Origin: Microbacterium sp.
GTDB lineage: Bacteria; Actinomycetota; Actinomycetes; Actinomycetales; Microbacteriaceae
Direction: 5' to 3'
DNA length: 64,000 nucleotides
Assembly: GCA_029239165.1 (NCBI GenBank)
Contig: JAQZBG010000002.1
Span: 1 to 64,000, forward strand
In this document: in pieces, positions 1 through 7,442 of the stretch
Position numbering within the stretch: position 1 is the stretch's first letter
How the letters are laid out: each line of letters begins with the position of its first letter
Position numbers and translations under genes: made by a program
The notes under the pieces: model-generated
The model's input: only the letters and a program-made list of their open reading frames with translations
The model's database searches: none
What the model was told of the DNA's origin: nothing

Positions 1-1
1 G

Positions 2-175
2 AACACCTACAACCAGAACGTCGGAGCGGTCCTCGGCCGCGTCGTCGACATGAGCCTCTCGTACATGAAGGGCGCCCTGCGCGATCAGGTCGACCCCGAG
101 AAGTGGGACGAGCTCACTCAGGAAGCCCTCGTACTCGCCTGGAACGAGATCGAGAAGAAACAGGTCGAGGCGTGA
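2..175 (+). CDS. Terminase small subunit (probable), C-terminal fragment
   Basis: An open frame enters from the left edge and ends at a TGA at 173-175, giving 57 visible residues. It ends in an acidic, helical tail. Its stop overlaps the GTG start of the large terminase by four bases (GTGA), which suggests translational coupling. The small-terminase call rests on position directly upstream of the large subunit. No DNA-binding motif is visible because the N-terminus is outside the window. Confidence 0.5.
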   Translation, partial: NTYNQNVGAVLGRVVDMSLSYMKGALRDQVDPEKWDELTQEALVLAWNEIEKKQVEA

Positions 176-1875
176 CCATCCTCGACACCGCGGTTTTCGA
201 CGCCGCGATGGACGAGATTCGACAGCGCTCCAAGAAGGCGCTCTACCAGCGCGACTTCGCCGCCTGGCTGAGCGACGTGCTCGGCGAGCGGATGTACGAC
301 AAGATGGCCGAGGTCAGCGACGACGTGCTGTTCGGTAAGCACCCGCGCACCCTCGTGAAGTCCGCCAACGGTACAGGCAAGACGCACTCCGCCGCGCGCT
401 GGGTGATGTGGTGGGTGACCGCCTTCCCGAAGGAGGAGTCGCTCGCGATTCTCACCGCGCCCACGCTGAAGCAGGTGCGACTCGGCGTGCTCGCCTACCT
501 CAAAGAGTCGTACGGCTACGTCAAGCTCAAGGCCCAGGCCGAGGGCAAGCCGATGCCGTGGCCCGGTTGGATCAGCGAGCAGGACGAGTGGCGCTACGCC
601 ACCATGGGCGGAAACCAGACTCTCGCCGTCGCCCGAGTGCCCGGCGCCTCCGACGCGATCTCCACCTTCCAGGGTCTCCGCAAGACCGGTGGTCGGAACT
701 TCATCTCGCTCGACGAGGCCGGCGGTGTCTCGCGCGACATCTTCACTGCAATCGACGCCCTGATGACCTCGGGCGACGCGCGCATGGGCGGCATCGGGAA
801 CCCCGACCGCCGCGGCACCGCGTTCTACGACGCCTTCAACGACCCCCGCCTGGCCCGCGAGTACCAGCTCCACACGATCACCGCCTACGACACCCCGAAC
901 CTCACCGGCGAGGTCGTCTACAAGGACGACCCCGACAAGGAGCGCATGCTCCGCAACGGCCTCATCTCGGCCCGCTGGGTCTTCGAGCGAGAGCGCATGT
1001 GGAAGACCGGCGGCGAGGTCGTCTACGACCCGAAGGCGGAGGCCGAGCGCAACCTCACCGGCCGCCCCGACGGTCGCTTCAAGGCGAAGGTCGGCGGCCA
1101 GTTCCCCGACGAGGACGACCACACGTTCTTCCCCGAGGAGCCCATCAACGCAGCCCGTCACCGTGAGCTCCCCGCTGAGCAGATCTCGGCCGCGCCGATC
1201 GTGCTGGGTGTTGACCTTGCGACCACTGGTACGGATGAGTCCGTTGTGATGATGAACAAGGGCGGCCGCGTCCGTCTGTTCGACGGCAAGGTGAAGTACG
1301 ACGACGGAGGTGAAGAGCGCGAGACCGAGGGCACCTGGGCCAAGGAGGACGAGCTCTCGAACGCGCGCCGCGTGCACGCCATCGCGACCTACGTCGGCGC
1401 CACAGAGGTCCGCCTCGACGCAGGTGGTATCGGTGCCGGCATCGCCACGAACCTCGAGCGTCTCGACGAGTTCAAGGGCAAGCAGTACGTCGTCATCCGC
1501 GTCAACGGCGCGGTCGCAGCGACCGACTCCGCCCGCTGGGCCAACGCGCGCGCGCAGAACCACGACCAGCTGCGCGAGCAGCTCGCCGACAACCTCCTCG
1601 ACCTCGACTACGACGACGATGTTCTGAAGGACCAGCTGCTCGCTGTCACCTACGACCTAAACAAACGCGGCGCCGTCCAGATCACCCCGAAGAAGGACAT
1701 GCGGACGGAGATGCACGGCTCTCCCGACCGCCTCGACGCCGTGATCTACGCCGTCATCAACACCGACGCGATCATGAACCCGCCGCTCGGCGACATGCAG
1801 CGCGGAGACGTGCTCTCGATCGACCCGTGGGAACTGCTGCAGTACTCGCGTGAAGACGACGCATACCCGGTCTGA
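172..1875 (+). CDS. terL: Terminase large subunit
   Basis: This 567-residue protein is the ATPase-nuclease motor that packages DNA into the prohead. The ATPase half has a Walker A loop SANGTGKT (residues about 64-71) and a Walker B FISLDEAGG (about 177-185). The nuclease half has the acidic motifs GVDLA (about 346-350) and RLDAGG (about 414-419), plus a later RLDAVIYA. The GTG at 172 was chosen over an upstream GTG because it forms the GTGA overlap with the preceding gene and precedes the first sensible protein sequence. The portal gene follows after 44 bases that contain a late promoter. Confidence 0.95.
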   Translation: MTILDTAVFDAAMDEIRQRSKKALYQRDFAAWLSDVLGERMYDKMAEVSDDVLFGKHPRTLVKSANGTGKTHSAARWVMWWVTAFPKEESLAILTAPTLKQVRLGVLAYLKESYGYVKLKAQAEGKPMPWPGWISEQDEWRYATMGGNQTLAVARVPGASDAISTFQGLRKTGGRNFISLDEAGGVSRDIFTAIDALMTSGDARMGGIGNPDRRGTAFYDAFNDPRLAREYQLHTITAYDTPNLTGEVVYKDDPDKERMLRNGLISARWVFERERMWKTGGEVVYDPKAEAERNLTGRPDGRFKAKVGGQFPDEDDHTFFPEEPINAARHRELPAEQISAAPIVLGVDLATTGTDESVVMMNKGGRVRLFDGKVKYDDGGEERETEGTWAKEDELSNARRVHAIATYVGATEVRLDAGGIGAGIATNLERLDEFKGKQYVVIRVNGAVAATDSARWANARAQNHDQLREQLADNLLDLDYDDDVLKDQLLAVTYDLNKRGAVQITPKKDMRTEMHGSPDRLDAVIYAVINTDAIMNPPLGDMQRGDVLSIDPWELLQYSREDDAYPV

Positions 1876-1919
1876 ACCCCGGCGATACCGGCCCGACCGA
1901 CCCTAGACTCCGCGTCACC
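1876..1919 (+). promoter_or_regulatory. Late promoter of the TAGACT family before portal
   Basis: TAGACT lies at 1904-1909, ten bases before the portal ATG. An ACCCC block starts at 1876, exactly 28 bases before TAGACT, as in other copies of this promoter. A start site about seven bases after the hexamer would leave a leader of only three or four bases. There is no Shine-Dalgarno sequence. Confidence 0.75.
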
Positions 1920-3434
1920 ATGTCAGACGCTCACGTACACGCCCTCCTCGAGACCTTTGGCGAAGCCGCCGCTGAATCGCCTGCCGTGAAGGAGGCGTTC
2001 GACCGCGCCATGGCGCTGCTCCGTCGCGAGGACCAGGGCTACATCGCGGTCTACGGCGCCGGCGGGGCCCAGAACCTCGACAGCCAGTTCGGCCTCACGC
2101 TCGAGAGCCTGAAGGAGTGGGGCCGCAAGATCCGCGAGTCCGTCGTGGCTGCCCCCTGGATGGGCGCCGGCTTCCGGCGACGCTACGACTACATCTGGGA
2201 AGGCGGCATCCGGTACGGCAACATCCCGGAGCCCACCCGCGGCAAGAAGAACCTCCAGGAGGTCATCGACGACCCCGAGAACCAGCTGCACTTCTTCGGA
2301 GATGACGCACGCCGCGCCCGCGAGGAGTGCCTCTACGCGGAAGGCATCGCCTTCTGGATCGGCCACAAGGGCACGAAGAGCATCGAAGCCATCCCGCTCC
2401 GTCAGATCACCGACCATCTCCTGCAGCCGTCCGGTCTCGGGTACGCCTGGGCCTACAAGCGCGAGTGGTCCGAGGTCGATCTCGCCACCGGCGAGACCAA
2501 GGAGCAGGTGCGCTGGTACTTCACCGACCGCTTCGAGAAGCGCCGCGTCAAGGAGATCGTGCCGAAGGGCGGCGGCGACCCCATCCCCGTCGACCAGGAC
2601 CACGTCATCTTCGACATGATCGCCAACGGATCCACCGGCCTCGTCTACGGCGCCCCCGACGCCCTGGCTGCCTGGGTCTGGAACGGCATCGCCCGCGACG
2701 CCACCATGGACGGCCGCGCGATGACGCAGGCGCTCGCCACCTTCGCGCTCAAGGCCTCCGTCAAGAGCAAGGAGGGCGAGAAGAACACCAGCCTGCAGCT
2801 CGCTACCCCGCACGGCGCCGGATCCACCGCGGTGCTCGGCCAGGCGAACGACCTGGTCCCGCTGTCCACGGCCGGCAAGGGCTACGACTTCAGCCCCCTC
2901 AACTTCCTCACCGCGATCGTCGCCACCTCCCTCGACATCCCGGCCATCCACCTGACCGCGAACCCCGACGAATCCGGCTCCGGCGCCTCGCAGGCGCTCG
3001 ACCTGCCGACCCGCCTCGCCATGGAAGCCCGCCGGCGCGAGCACATCGCGCTCGACAAGCGCGTGCTCACCTGGATGGGCGTCACCAAGCCCGACGTGAC
3101 CTTCGCCCCCTTCAGCTCCGGCGACCAGATCTACCGCCAGGTGCAGGCTCTCGTCCTGCAGCTCGACAAGGGCGCGATCGACATCCAGGAATTCCGCGAC
3201 GCCCTCGACGACCTGTACGCCCGACCGAACGGCAAGGCGCCGAAGACCTCCGAGCGCGCGGACGTGCTGCTCGCGAAGGAGATGGCGAAGATCGAGAAGG
3301 CGAACGCGCCCACGCCGGCCCCCGCGGCTGACGGCGCCGCTCTCCCTCAGGTCGCCAGCCCGAACCAGGGGCGCTCCAACGGCACGGGCGGCCAGGACGG
3401 CGGAAACGCCTCCAACGACATCCGGCGCGAATAG
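1920..3434 (+). CDS. Portal protein
   Basis: The 504-residue protein should form the dodecameric ring at the capsid vertex through which DNA is pumped and to which the tail attaches. The assignment rests on size and on its position between terminase and the protease/capsid genes. The sequence is also compatible with a portal: a mixed central body, and a C-terminal Ala/Pro/Gly-rich tail starting near residue 460. It starts almost directly at a late promoter without a ribosome-binding site. A more specific portal family cannot be assigned by eye. Confidence 0.85.
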   Translation: MSDAHVHALLETFGEAAAESPAVKEAFDRAMALLRREDQGYIAVYGAGGAQNLDSQFGLTLESLKEWGRKIRESVVAAPWMGAGFRRRYDYIWEGGIRYGNIPEPTRGKKNLQEVIDDPENQLHFFGDDARRAREECLYAEGIAFWIGHKGTKSIEAIPLRQITDHLLQPSGLGYAWAYKREWSEVDLATGETKEQVRWYFTDRFEKRRVKEIVPKGGGDPIPVDQDHVIFDMIANGSTGLVYGAPDALAAWVWNGIARDATMDGRAMTQALATFALKASVKSKEGEKNTSLQLATPHGAGSTAVLGQANDLVPLSTAGKGYDFSPLNFLTAIVATSLDIPAIHLTANPDESGSGASQALDLPTRLAMEARRREHIALDKRVLTWMGVTKPDVTFAPFSSGDQIYRQVQALVLQLDKGAIDIQEFRDALDDLYARPNGKAPKTSERADVLLAKEMAKIEKANAPTPAPAADGAALPQVASPNQGRSNGTGGQDGGNASNDIRRE

Positions 3435-3445
3435 CTGGATACCGA

Positions 3446-3486
3446 ACCCCCTCAGGTAGTGAAAAGTCGACTCTAGACTCCGCGCC
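3446..3486 (+). promoter_or_regulatory. Late leaderless promoter before protease/scaffold
   Basis: ACCCCCTC (3446-3453), 20 bases, TAGACT (3474-3479), seven bases CCGCGCC, then ATG at 3487. Initiation seven bases after the hexamer would place +1 on the A of ATG, giving a leaderless mRNA. A variant of the repeated operator, TAGCTGGATA (about 3432-3441), sits just upstream. Confidence 0.8.
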
Positions 3487-4461
3487 ATGCCCAAGACCCG
3501 GACTTATGTGCAGGAGGCCTCTCGCCTTGCCGAGAAGCGCGCCGACGGCACCTACCGCGTCGTCCTCATCACCGAGGGCACGGGCTCGACGGGCGTCTAC
3601 TCGGCAGAGCTCATGGACTCCTCGGTCCACGTCTTCGAGAACGCCCCGTCCTACATGGACCACCCGATCGACCCCGAGCACCCCGAGCGGCGCCCCGTCC
3701 TGAGCATCGGTGGTCGCTTCAGCAACGTCGAAGCCGAGGACGGCGAACACGGCCGCCAGCTCGCCGCGGACTTCAAGCCGCGCGAGGAGTTCCGGCCCCT
3801 CTTCGAGGAGTTCGGCGACGTGCTCGGCCTCTCGATCTTCTGCGGCGCGTACGGCGAGAAGGACCAGAGCGGCCGTGTGGTCGTCGAGGCCTTCGACGAC
3901 ACCGACCCGTACCGCTCCGTGGACATCGTCGTCGCTGCCGGCCGCGGCGGCCGCTTCAAGCGCGCGCAGGAGTCGCTGCGCACCATCGAGTCTTCCCTCG
4001 GCATCCCCGAGGGCAACCAGCCTGGGTCAACCTCGGCCCCGGATTCCACCAACCTGCAGGAGAACACCATGGATCCCAAGGCTCTCGCGGAGGCGCTCGT
4101 GCCCCTCCTCGCCGACGCCCTCAAGCCCATGACCGACTTCCTCGCGGAAGAGGGCGCACGTCGCCAGGCCGAGGCTGACGCTGCGGCCCAGACCCCGGAA
4201 GTGAAGGATGCCGTCGAGGCCGCCATCACCTCCGTCGAGGCCATCAAGGCCGCGAAGGTTCTGCCCTCGTTCGAGACGAAGCTCATCGAGTCCGCCAAGA
4301 CGGGCGCCGATGTCACCGCGGACCTCGAGTTCGCGAAGACGGTCACCGCAGAAGCCAAGGGGCCGAAGGCTCCCGAGGCCTTCCCCTCGTCCTACGTCCA
4401 CGAGTCGGCCACCGGCGCCAGCGCCGATGACGACTTCTCGCTCAACCTCGGAGGCCGCTGA
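3487..4461 (+). CDS. Capsid maturation protease with C-terminal scaffold
   Basis: This is a 324-residue two-part protein. Residues 1 to about 170 look like a prohead protease that cleaves capsid and scaffold during head maturation; segments such as SYMDHPID and VLGLSIFCGAYG are compatible with a serine-protease fold. After a Gly/Ser/Pro linker, residues from about 194 on are acidic and alanine-rich helix typical of scaffold. An internal ATG at 4069 with a good ribosome-binding site could express the scaffold separately. The stop overlaps the first base of the next ATG. The protease active-site residues are not assigned with certainty. Confidence 0.8.
   Translation: MPKTRTYVQEASRLAEKRADGTYRVVLITEGTGSTGVYSAELMDSSVHVFENAPSYMDHPIDPEHPERRPVLSIGGRFSNVEAEDGEHGRQLAADFKPREEFRPLFEEFGDVLGLSIFCGAYGEKDQSGRVVVEAFDDTDPYRSVDIVVAAGRGGRFKRAQESLRTIESSLGIPEGNQPGSTSAPDSTNLQENTMDPKALAEALVPLLADALKPMTDFLAEEGARRQAEADAAAQTPEVKDAVEAAITSVEAIKAAKVLPSFETKLIESAKTGADVTADLEFAKTVTAEAKGPKAPEAFPSSYVHESATGASADDDFSLNLGGR
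4069..4461 (+). CDS. Putative internal-start scaffold protein (in frame within the protease gene)
   Basis: An in-frame ATG at 4069 is preceded by CAGGAGA at ideal spacing. It would yield a 130-residue acidic coiled-coil-like protein beginning MDPKALAEALVP. Nested scaffold genes are known in several tailed phages (lambda C/Nu3), where the short form is made in excess. What is seen is the start codon and ribosome-binding site inside a coding region; separate expression is inferred. Confidence 0.6.
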   Translation: MDPKALAEALVPLLADALKPMTDFLAEEGARRQAEADAAAQTPEVKDAVEAAITSVEAIKAAKVLPSFETKLIESAKTGADVTADLEFAKTVTAEAKGPKAPEAFPSSYVHESATGASADDDFSLNLGGR

Positions 4462-4928
4462 TGAGCGCATCTGCAACGAAGGCCCGCGCCACCCAGGCGG
4501 TCTTCTCCCACACCCACCTCGACGGTGAGTCGACGATCTGGGACGTGCCCGCGGGCACCGAGTCCCGGACCCTCGTCCGCGATGGCGACACGTTCGCCGT
4601 CACGCTGACCCGCGCCCCCGGTGGCACCGGTCGTGATGAGCTGGCGATCGGCCCGTTCAAGGTCTCCCGCGAGCAGCTCGTCGGCGTGAGCAACGAAGAG
4701 GCGGTCGCCGTTGGCGAGCACGCCGTCGGCGTCACCCCGCACGGCACCTGGGAGTTCGAGGGCATCGTCGGCGCCACGGTCGACACCCCGCAGAGCACCC
4801 CCGTCTACGTGGAGGCCGACGGCGATCTCACGGTCACCGAGGGCACCAACACCCGCGTCGGCGTCGTCAACTACCCCGGCACCTACACCAAGGTCGCCGG
4901 CACCCTTCCCATCAAGATCGGAGCCTGA
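4461..4928 (+). CDS. Capsid decoration protein (probable)
   Basis: This 155-residue, beta-rich protein lies between scaffold and major capsid genes, the usual place for a head decoration protein that stabilises the expanded shell. It has short repeated strands such as WDVPAGTESR and a Gly/Thr/Val-rich C-terminus ending in VAGTLPIKIGA. It overlaps the previous gene by one base and is followed two bases later by the capsid gene. Its family (DUF2190-like) is suggested by context and composition only. Confidence 0.65.
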   Translation: MSASATKARATQAVFSHTHLDGESTIWDVPAGTESRTLVRDGDTFAVTLTRAPGGTGRDELAIGPFKVSREQLVGVSNEEAVAVGEHAVGVTPHGTWEFEGIVGATVDTPQSTPVYVEADGDLTVTEGTNTRVGVVNYPGTYTKVAGTLPIKIGA

Positions 4929-4930
4929 GC

Positions 4931-6073
4931 ATGGAGAACCTGCTCGAGCAGTACAAGAACCAGTTCACGCTGGACGGCAAGCTGAAGCCGCAGCCCGGCG
5001 TGACCAAGGAGAAGGTGAAGGAGGCCAAGCGCCTCTTCACCGGCGCGCAGGCGGGCTCGTACGTCGCCGAGGGTCAGCTCAAGGAGCTGTTCTCTTCGAC
5101 CGACCTCTCGTTCTCGATGGCGCACCTCCTCAACATCGACCTCATCCCGCAGCTGCCCAAGGAGGCAGAGCAGGTGGAGAACCTCGCCGGCTACCGCCTG
5201 GTGAAGGACTTCAACCCGGTCGTGCTGCGCTCCATCATCGGGCGCGACGGTGTCGAGGGTGCGGGCGTCGACTCGCGCGGTGCGGCTGCGGTCGTCCCCG
5301 AGGGCACGCCCTACCCGATCGTCACCGTGAAGAGCGACGAGGAGTCGTTCTACTCGAAGCTGTCGAAGCGCGGTTTCGCGTTCGACCTGACCTTCGAGGC
5401 GATCATCAACGACCTCATCGGCGAGCTCGAGGGCCTGCCGACCGAGTTCCTGAAGACCACGGGCAAGACGTACTACGCCGAGGTCTTCGACGCGCTGGAG
5501 AAGGCCGGCCAGTTCCTCGAGTCCGTCACCCTGCCGAACGGCGAGTCGACGGTCCCGAACGCTCCGGTCTCGGCCGCGGCGATCATCGCGGCCGCGGTCG
5601 CGTACGAGAACCGTGCGATCAACGGCAACAAGCTGGGCGCCGCGTCGAGCTACAACGTCATCGTCCCGAAGGGCCGCAAGCGCTTCCTGGACTACGACAT
5701 CCTGCAGTACGGCCGCATCATCCAGGTGCAGGACGGCAACCTCACGCTGGCCCCGGACTCCGCGATCCAGGCGCTCTTCCCGAGCATCGAGATCATCGAG
5801 TCCGACCGCGTGACCGGCTCGGAGTGGTACTTCTACCCGAAGCCCGGCTCCACCAGCCGTCCGGTCCTCGAGCGCCTCGGCCTCCGTGGCTACGAGACGC
5901 CGGAGATCCGCGTCCGCAACGACCAGGGCTTCTACCCCGGTGGCGGCCAGGTCGGCATGTGGCAGGGCGGGTTCGTGGCCGACACGGCCTCGTACCGCTA
6001 CCGCCTCATCACCGGTGCGGTCCTCTGGGACGACACCTTCGTGGTCCGCTCCAAGGGCACCGGCCAGGCCTGA
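4931..6073 (+). CDS. Major capsid protein
   Basis: The 380-residue protein should be the HK97-fold shell subunit. Supporting features are its length, its position after the protease/scaffold and decoration genes, a charged helical N-terminal arm, and a beta-rich body ending in the segment WYFYPKPGS near residue 300. It begins two bases after the decoration stop, so the two are probably translated together. A strong intercistronic hairpin (6097-6123) and an operator-like site follow it and could limit read-through to the less abundant head proteins. Confidence 0.92.
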   Translation: MENLLEQYKNQFTLDGKLKPQPGVTKEKVKEAKRLFTGAQAGSYVAEGQLKELFSSTDLSFSMAHLLNIDLIPQLPKEAEQVENLAGYRLVKDFNPVVLRSIIGRDGVEGAGVDSRGAAAVVPEGTPYPIVTVKSDEESFYSKLSKRGFAFDLTFEAIINDLIGELEGLPTEFLKTTGKTYYAEVFDALEKAGQFLESVTLPNGESTVPNAPVSAAAIIAAAVAYENRAINGNKLGAASSYNVIVPKGRKRFLDYDILQYGRIIQVQDGNLTLAPDSAIQALFPSIEIIESDRVTGSEWYFYPKPGSTSRPVLERLGLRGYETPEIRVRNDQGFYPGGGQVGMWQGGFVADTASYRYRLITGAVLWDDTFVVRSKGTGQA

Positions 6074-6082
6074 CCCGGGCCG

Positions 6083-6095
6083 ATAGCTAGCTAAT
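6083..6095. promoter_or_regulatory. Operator-like palindrome TAGCTAGCTAA, copy after capsid gene
   Basis: ATAGCTAGCTAAT lies in the gap between the capsid and head-fibre genes, just before a hairpin. It matches the palindromic element repeated across the window. No promoter is obvious here, so if repressor binds, it would act as a roadblock (stoperator) and not by occluding polymerase binding. Confidence 0.6.
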
Positions 6096-6096
6096 C

Positions 6097-6123
6097 GGGG
6101 GCGGGGCCACGAGCCTCGCCCCC
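6097..6123 (+). terminator. Intercistronic hairpin after major capsid gene
   Basis: An 11-bp stem (6097-6107 with 6113-6123, one G-U pair) closes a five-base loop. No T-run follows, so it is more likely an attenuator or mRNA-stabilising 3' structure than a full terminator. Confidence 0.6.
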
Positions 6124-6144
6124 ATCAGCAGAACAGGAGACACC

Positions 6145-6378
6145 GTGTCCACACCTCGCCCCATCCGCCTCACCACGGTCGCGTCGAATCCGTCGCGCAC
6201 CGAGCCGCAGGAGTACGCCGTGATCGGCGGCCTGCCGACGGCGACCGCGACCAAGGCCGGCGGCATCAAGCGTGCCAGCGCCACCCCGAACTCGACCGCG
6301 ACCGATGTCCCTGGCGTCGTCGCGGACCTCAACGCGCTGCTCGCCAAGCTGCGCACCGCGGGCGTCATCGCGTCCTGA
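6145..6378 (+). CDS. Head fibre protein
   Basis: This 77-residue protein ends in the pattern ATPNSTATDVPGVVADLN followed by ALLAKLRTAGV. That closely resembles the conserved C-terminus of the short phage head-fibre family (Phage_fiber_2 type), which forms trimeric fibres on capsids. It starts with GTG at 6145 after AGGAGA. It sits between two strong hairpins (6097-6123 and 6398-6433), so its mRNA level is likely tuned separately from capsid protein. Confidence 0.75.
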   Translation: MSTPRPIRLTTVASNPSRTEPQEYAVIGGLPTATATKAGGIKRASATPNSTATDVPGVVADLNALLAKLRTAGVIAS

Positions 6379-6397
6379 CCTTCAGCCCGACTGAAAC

Positions 6398-6433
6398 CCG
6401 GCCCTCTCGGATCACGCCTTCCGAGGGGGCCGG
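6398..6433 (+). terminator. Intercistronic hairpin after head-fibre gene
   Basis: A 13-bp stem with G-U pairing (6398-6410 with 6421-6433) and a ten-base loop stands directly before the ribosome-binding site of the next gene. It lacks a T-run. It may attenuate transcription or protect the upstream message. Confidence 0.6.
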
Positions 6434-6452
6434 ACCAATGCAAGGAGATCGC

Positions 6453-6881
6453 ATGAACAAGGGCAAGGCCCCGCTCGACCCGAACACCCTCCTCGGCCAG
6501 CTCCGCGTCTTCGTGGGCGACGTCCAGAGCTCGCCCCTGGAGCCCGCAGAGGAAGGGTGGGGCAGCTACGCCATCTTCGGCGACGAGTCGCTCCTGGGGG
6601 CACTGGCGGCCGCCGGCGACAACCTCAACCGCGCCGCGGGCAACCTCTTCGCCACCCTGGCTGTCGAATACATGCAGCTCGGCAAGAGCGTGCGCACCGA
6701 CGACCTCGCAATCGACACCCGCGGCCGCGGCAAGGACCTCCTCGAGGTCGCCCGCTCCTTCTGGGAACAGGCCGCGCTGAGCGATGCCGCCACCGGCGGG
6801 GACATCTTCGCCGTCGTCGGCCCCGCCGGCCGCGCCGCCCCCGTGGTGCGCCCGGAGGCTACGCCGTGGCCGATCCTCTGA
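6453..6881 (+). CDS. Probable head-tail connector, unknown family
   Basis: The protein has 142 residues. The ATG at 6453 was chosen over one at 6438 because AAGGAG (6441-6446) is correctly spaced only for 6453. The sequence is helical (SLLGALAAAGDNLNRAA, LLEVARSFWEQAAL), as in many connector subunits that plug the portal, and it follows the capsid genes. No signature residues are recognised. It is the last rightward gene before the lysogeny island, and its 3' end overlaps the convergent gene at 6859-7170 by 23 bases. Confidence 0.5.
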   Translation: MNKGKAPLDPNTLLGQLRVFVGDVQSSPLEPAEEGWGSYAIFGDESLLGALAAAGDNLNRAAGNLFATLAVEYMQLGKSVRTDDLAIDTRGRGKDLLEVARSFWEQAALSDAATGGDIFAVVGPAGRAAPVVRPEATPWPIL

Positions 6882-7170
6882 GCTGAGGCGAACGCCGCCG
6901 CACCGCGGGGCGCCAGACGGTCACCTGTCGCGTCCCGCGGTCAGTCTCGAAGCGCACGACGCAGACGCGGTCGTTCGAGGCGACCACGAACCCGGGCACC
7001 TGCTCTGCCACGCGATCCGGCCACTGCACCCAGATCCACACGGGCGGCTGCTCCCCCACCGGCTCCCACTCGAGCTCCTGCGGGCCGTGCGCGCGCGGCG
7101 GCAGCGTCACCGGCGGAACCGCCTCGATCACCTGGCGGAGCTTCTCGTCCGTCACCTTGTTCGAGCCCAA
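6859..7170 (-). CDS. Unknown small protein downstream of integrase
   Basis: This leftward gene of 103 residues probably starts with TTG at 7170, which has AGGAGG seven bases upstream; a GTG five codons later is the alternative. It is tryptophan-rich (EWEPV, VWIWVQWPD) with a basic tail. It lies beyond attP in the direction of integrase transcription. It could therefore be cotranscribed with the integrase from the phage but separated from it in the prophage, because attP lies between them. No family recognised. Confidence 0.65.
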   Translation of the reverse strand: MGSNKVTDEKLRQVIEAVPPVTLPPRAHGPQELEWEPVGEQPPVWIWVQWPDRVAEQVPGFVVASNDRVCVVRFETDRGTRQVTVWRPAVRRRSPQLRGSATA

Positions 7171-7182
7171 TCCGTGTCCTCC

Positions 7183-7442
7183 TGCTACACGTTTGCTACA
7201 CGCCGGCCCTCGCAGCAATGACGAAGGCCCGGACTTCGTTGGAAATCCGGGCCTTTTTCCGAGCCACCTAAGGGAATCGAACCCTTGACCTATTCATTAC
7301 GAGTGCGATCATGGCATGTAGTTCGATGATGCGGGAAGTTGAATCGAGTGTCAAACCGCGAGATTCCGCGGGAGTGACCTCTACCGCTAGTTGAGGGTTG
7401 TGGGGGCAAAAGTAGTCTCGTTGCTACACGTTCTGCTACACG
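7183..7442. other. attP: attP region with integrase arm sites and tRNA-Thr core
   Basis: The core at about 7261-7304 is, on the minus strand, the 3' half of a tRNA-Thr(CGT) gene: anticodon loop CTCGTAA, a complete T arm, and acceptor strand AGGTGGC plus T. The 5' half is absent. Two pairs of direct repeats TGCTACACG flank it, at 7183-7191 and 7194-7202, and at 7422-7430 and 7434-7442, spaced about one helical turn apart as tyrosine-integrase arm-type sites are. The integrase gene ends inside the right pair. Integration would rebuild the host tRNA 3' end. Confidence 0.85.
7224..7258 (+). terminator. Rho-independent terminator of the head-gene transcript
   Basis: A perfect 10-bp stem (7224-7233 with 7246-7255) carries its T-run TTTTT at 7254-7258, partly inside the stem. 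It would stop rightward transcription from the head genes before attP and the integrase. It lies between the left arm sites and the attP core. Confidence 0.85.

Noticed and set aside
118-1563. Long open frame on the minus strand opposite terminase
   Set aside because: High GC leaves antisense frames open; composition is Val/Gly/Arg/Asp-biased and the plus strand carries clear terminase motifs.
6438-6452. ATG at 6438 as start of the connector gene
   Set aside because: The ribosome-binding site AAGGAG lies downstream of it and is correctly spaced for the ATG at 6453.
7261-7304. Complete tRNA-Thr gene
   Set aside because: Only the anticodon loop and 3' half are present; 5' acceptor strand and D arm are missing, so it is an attachment core.
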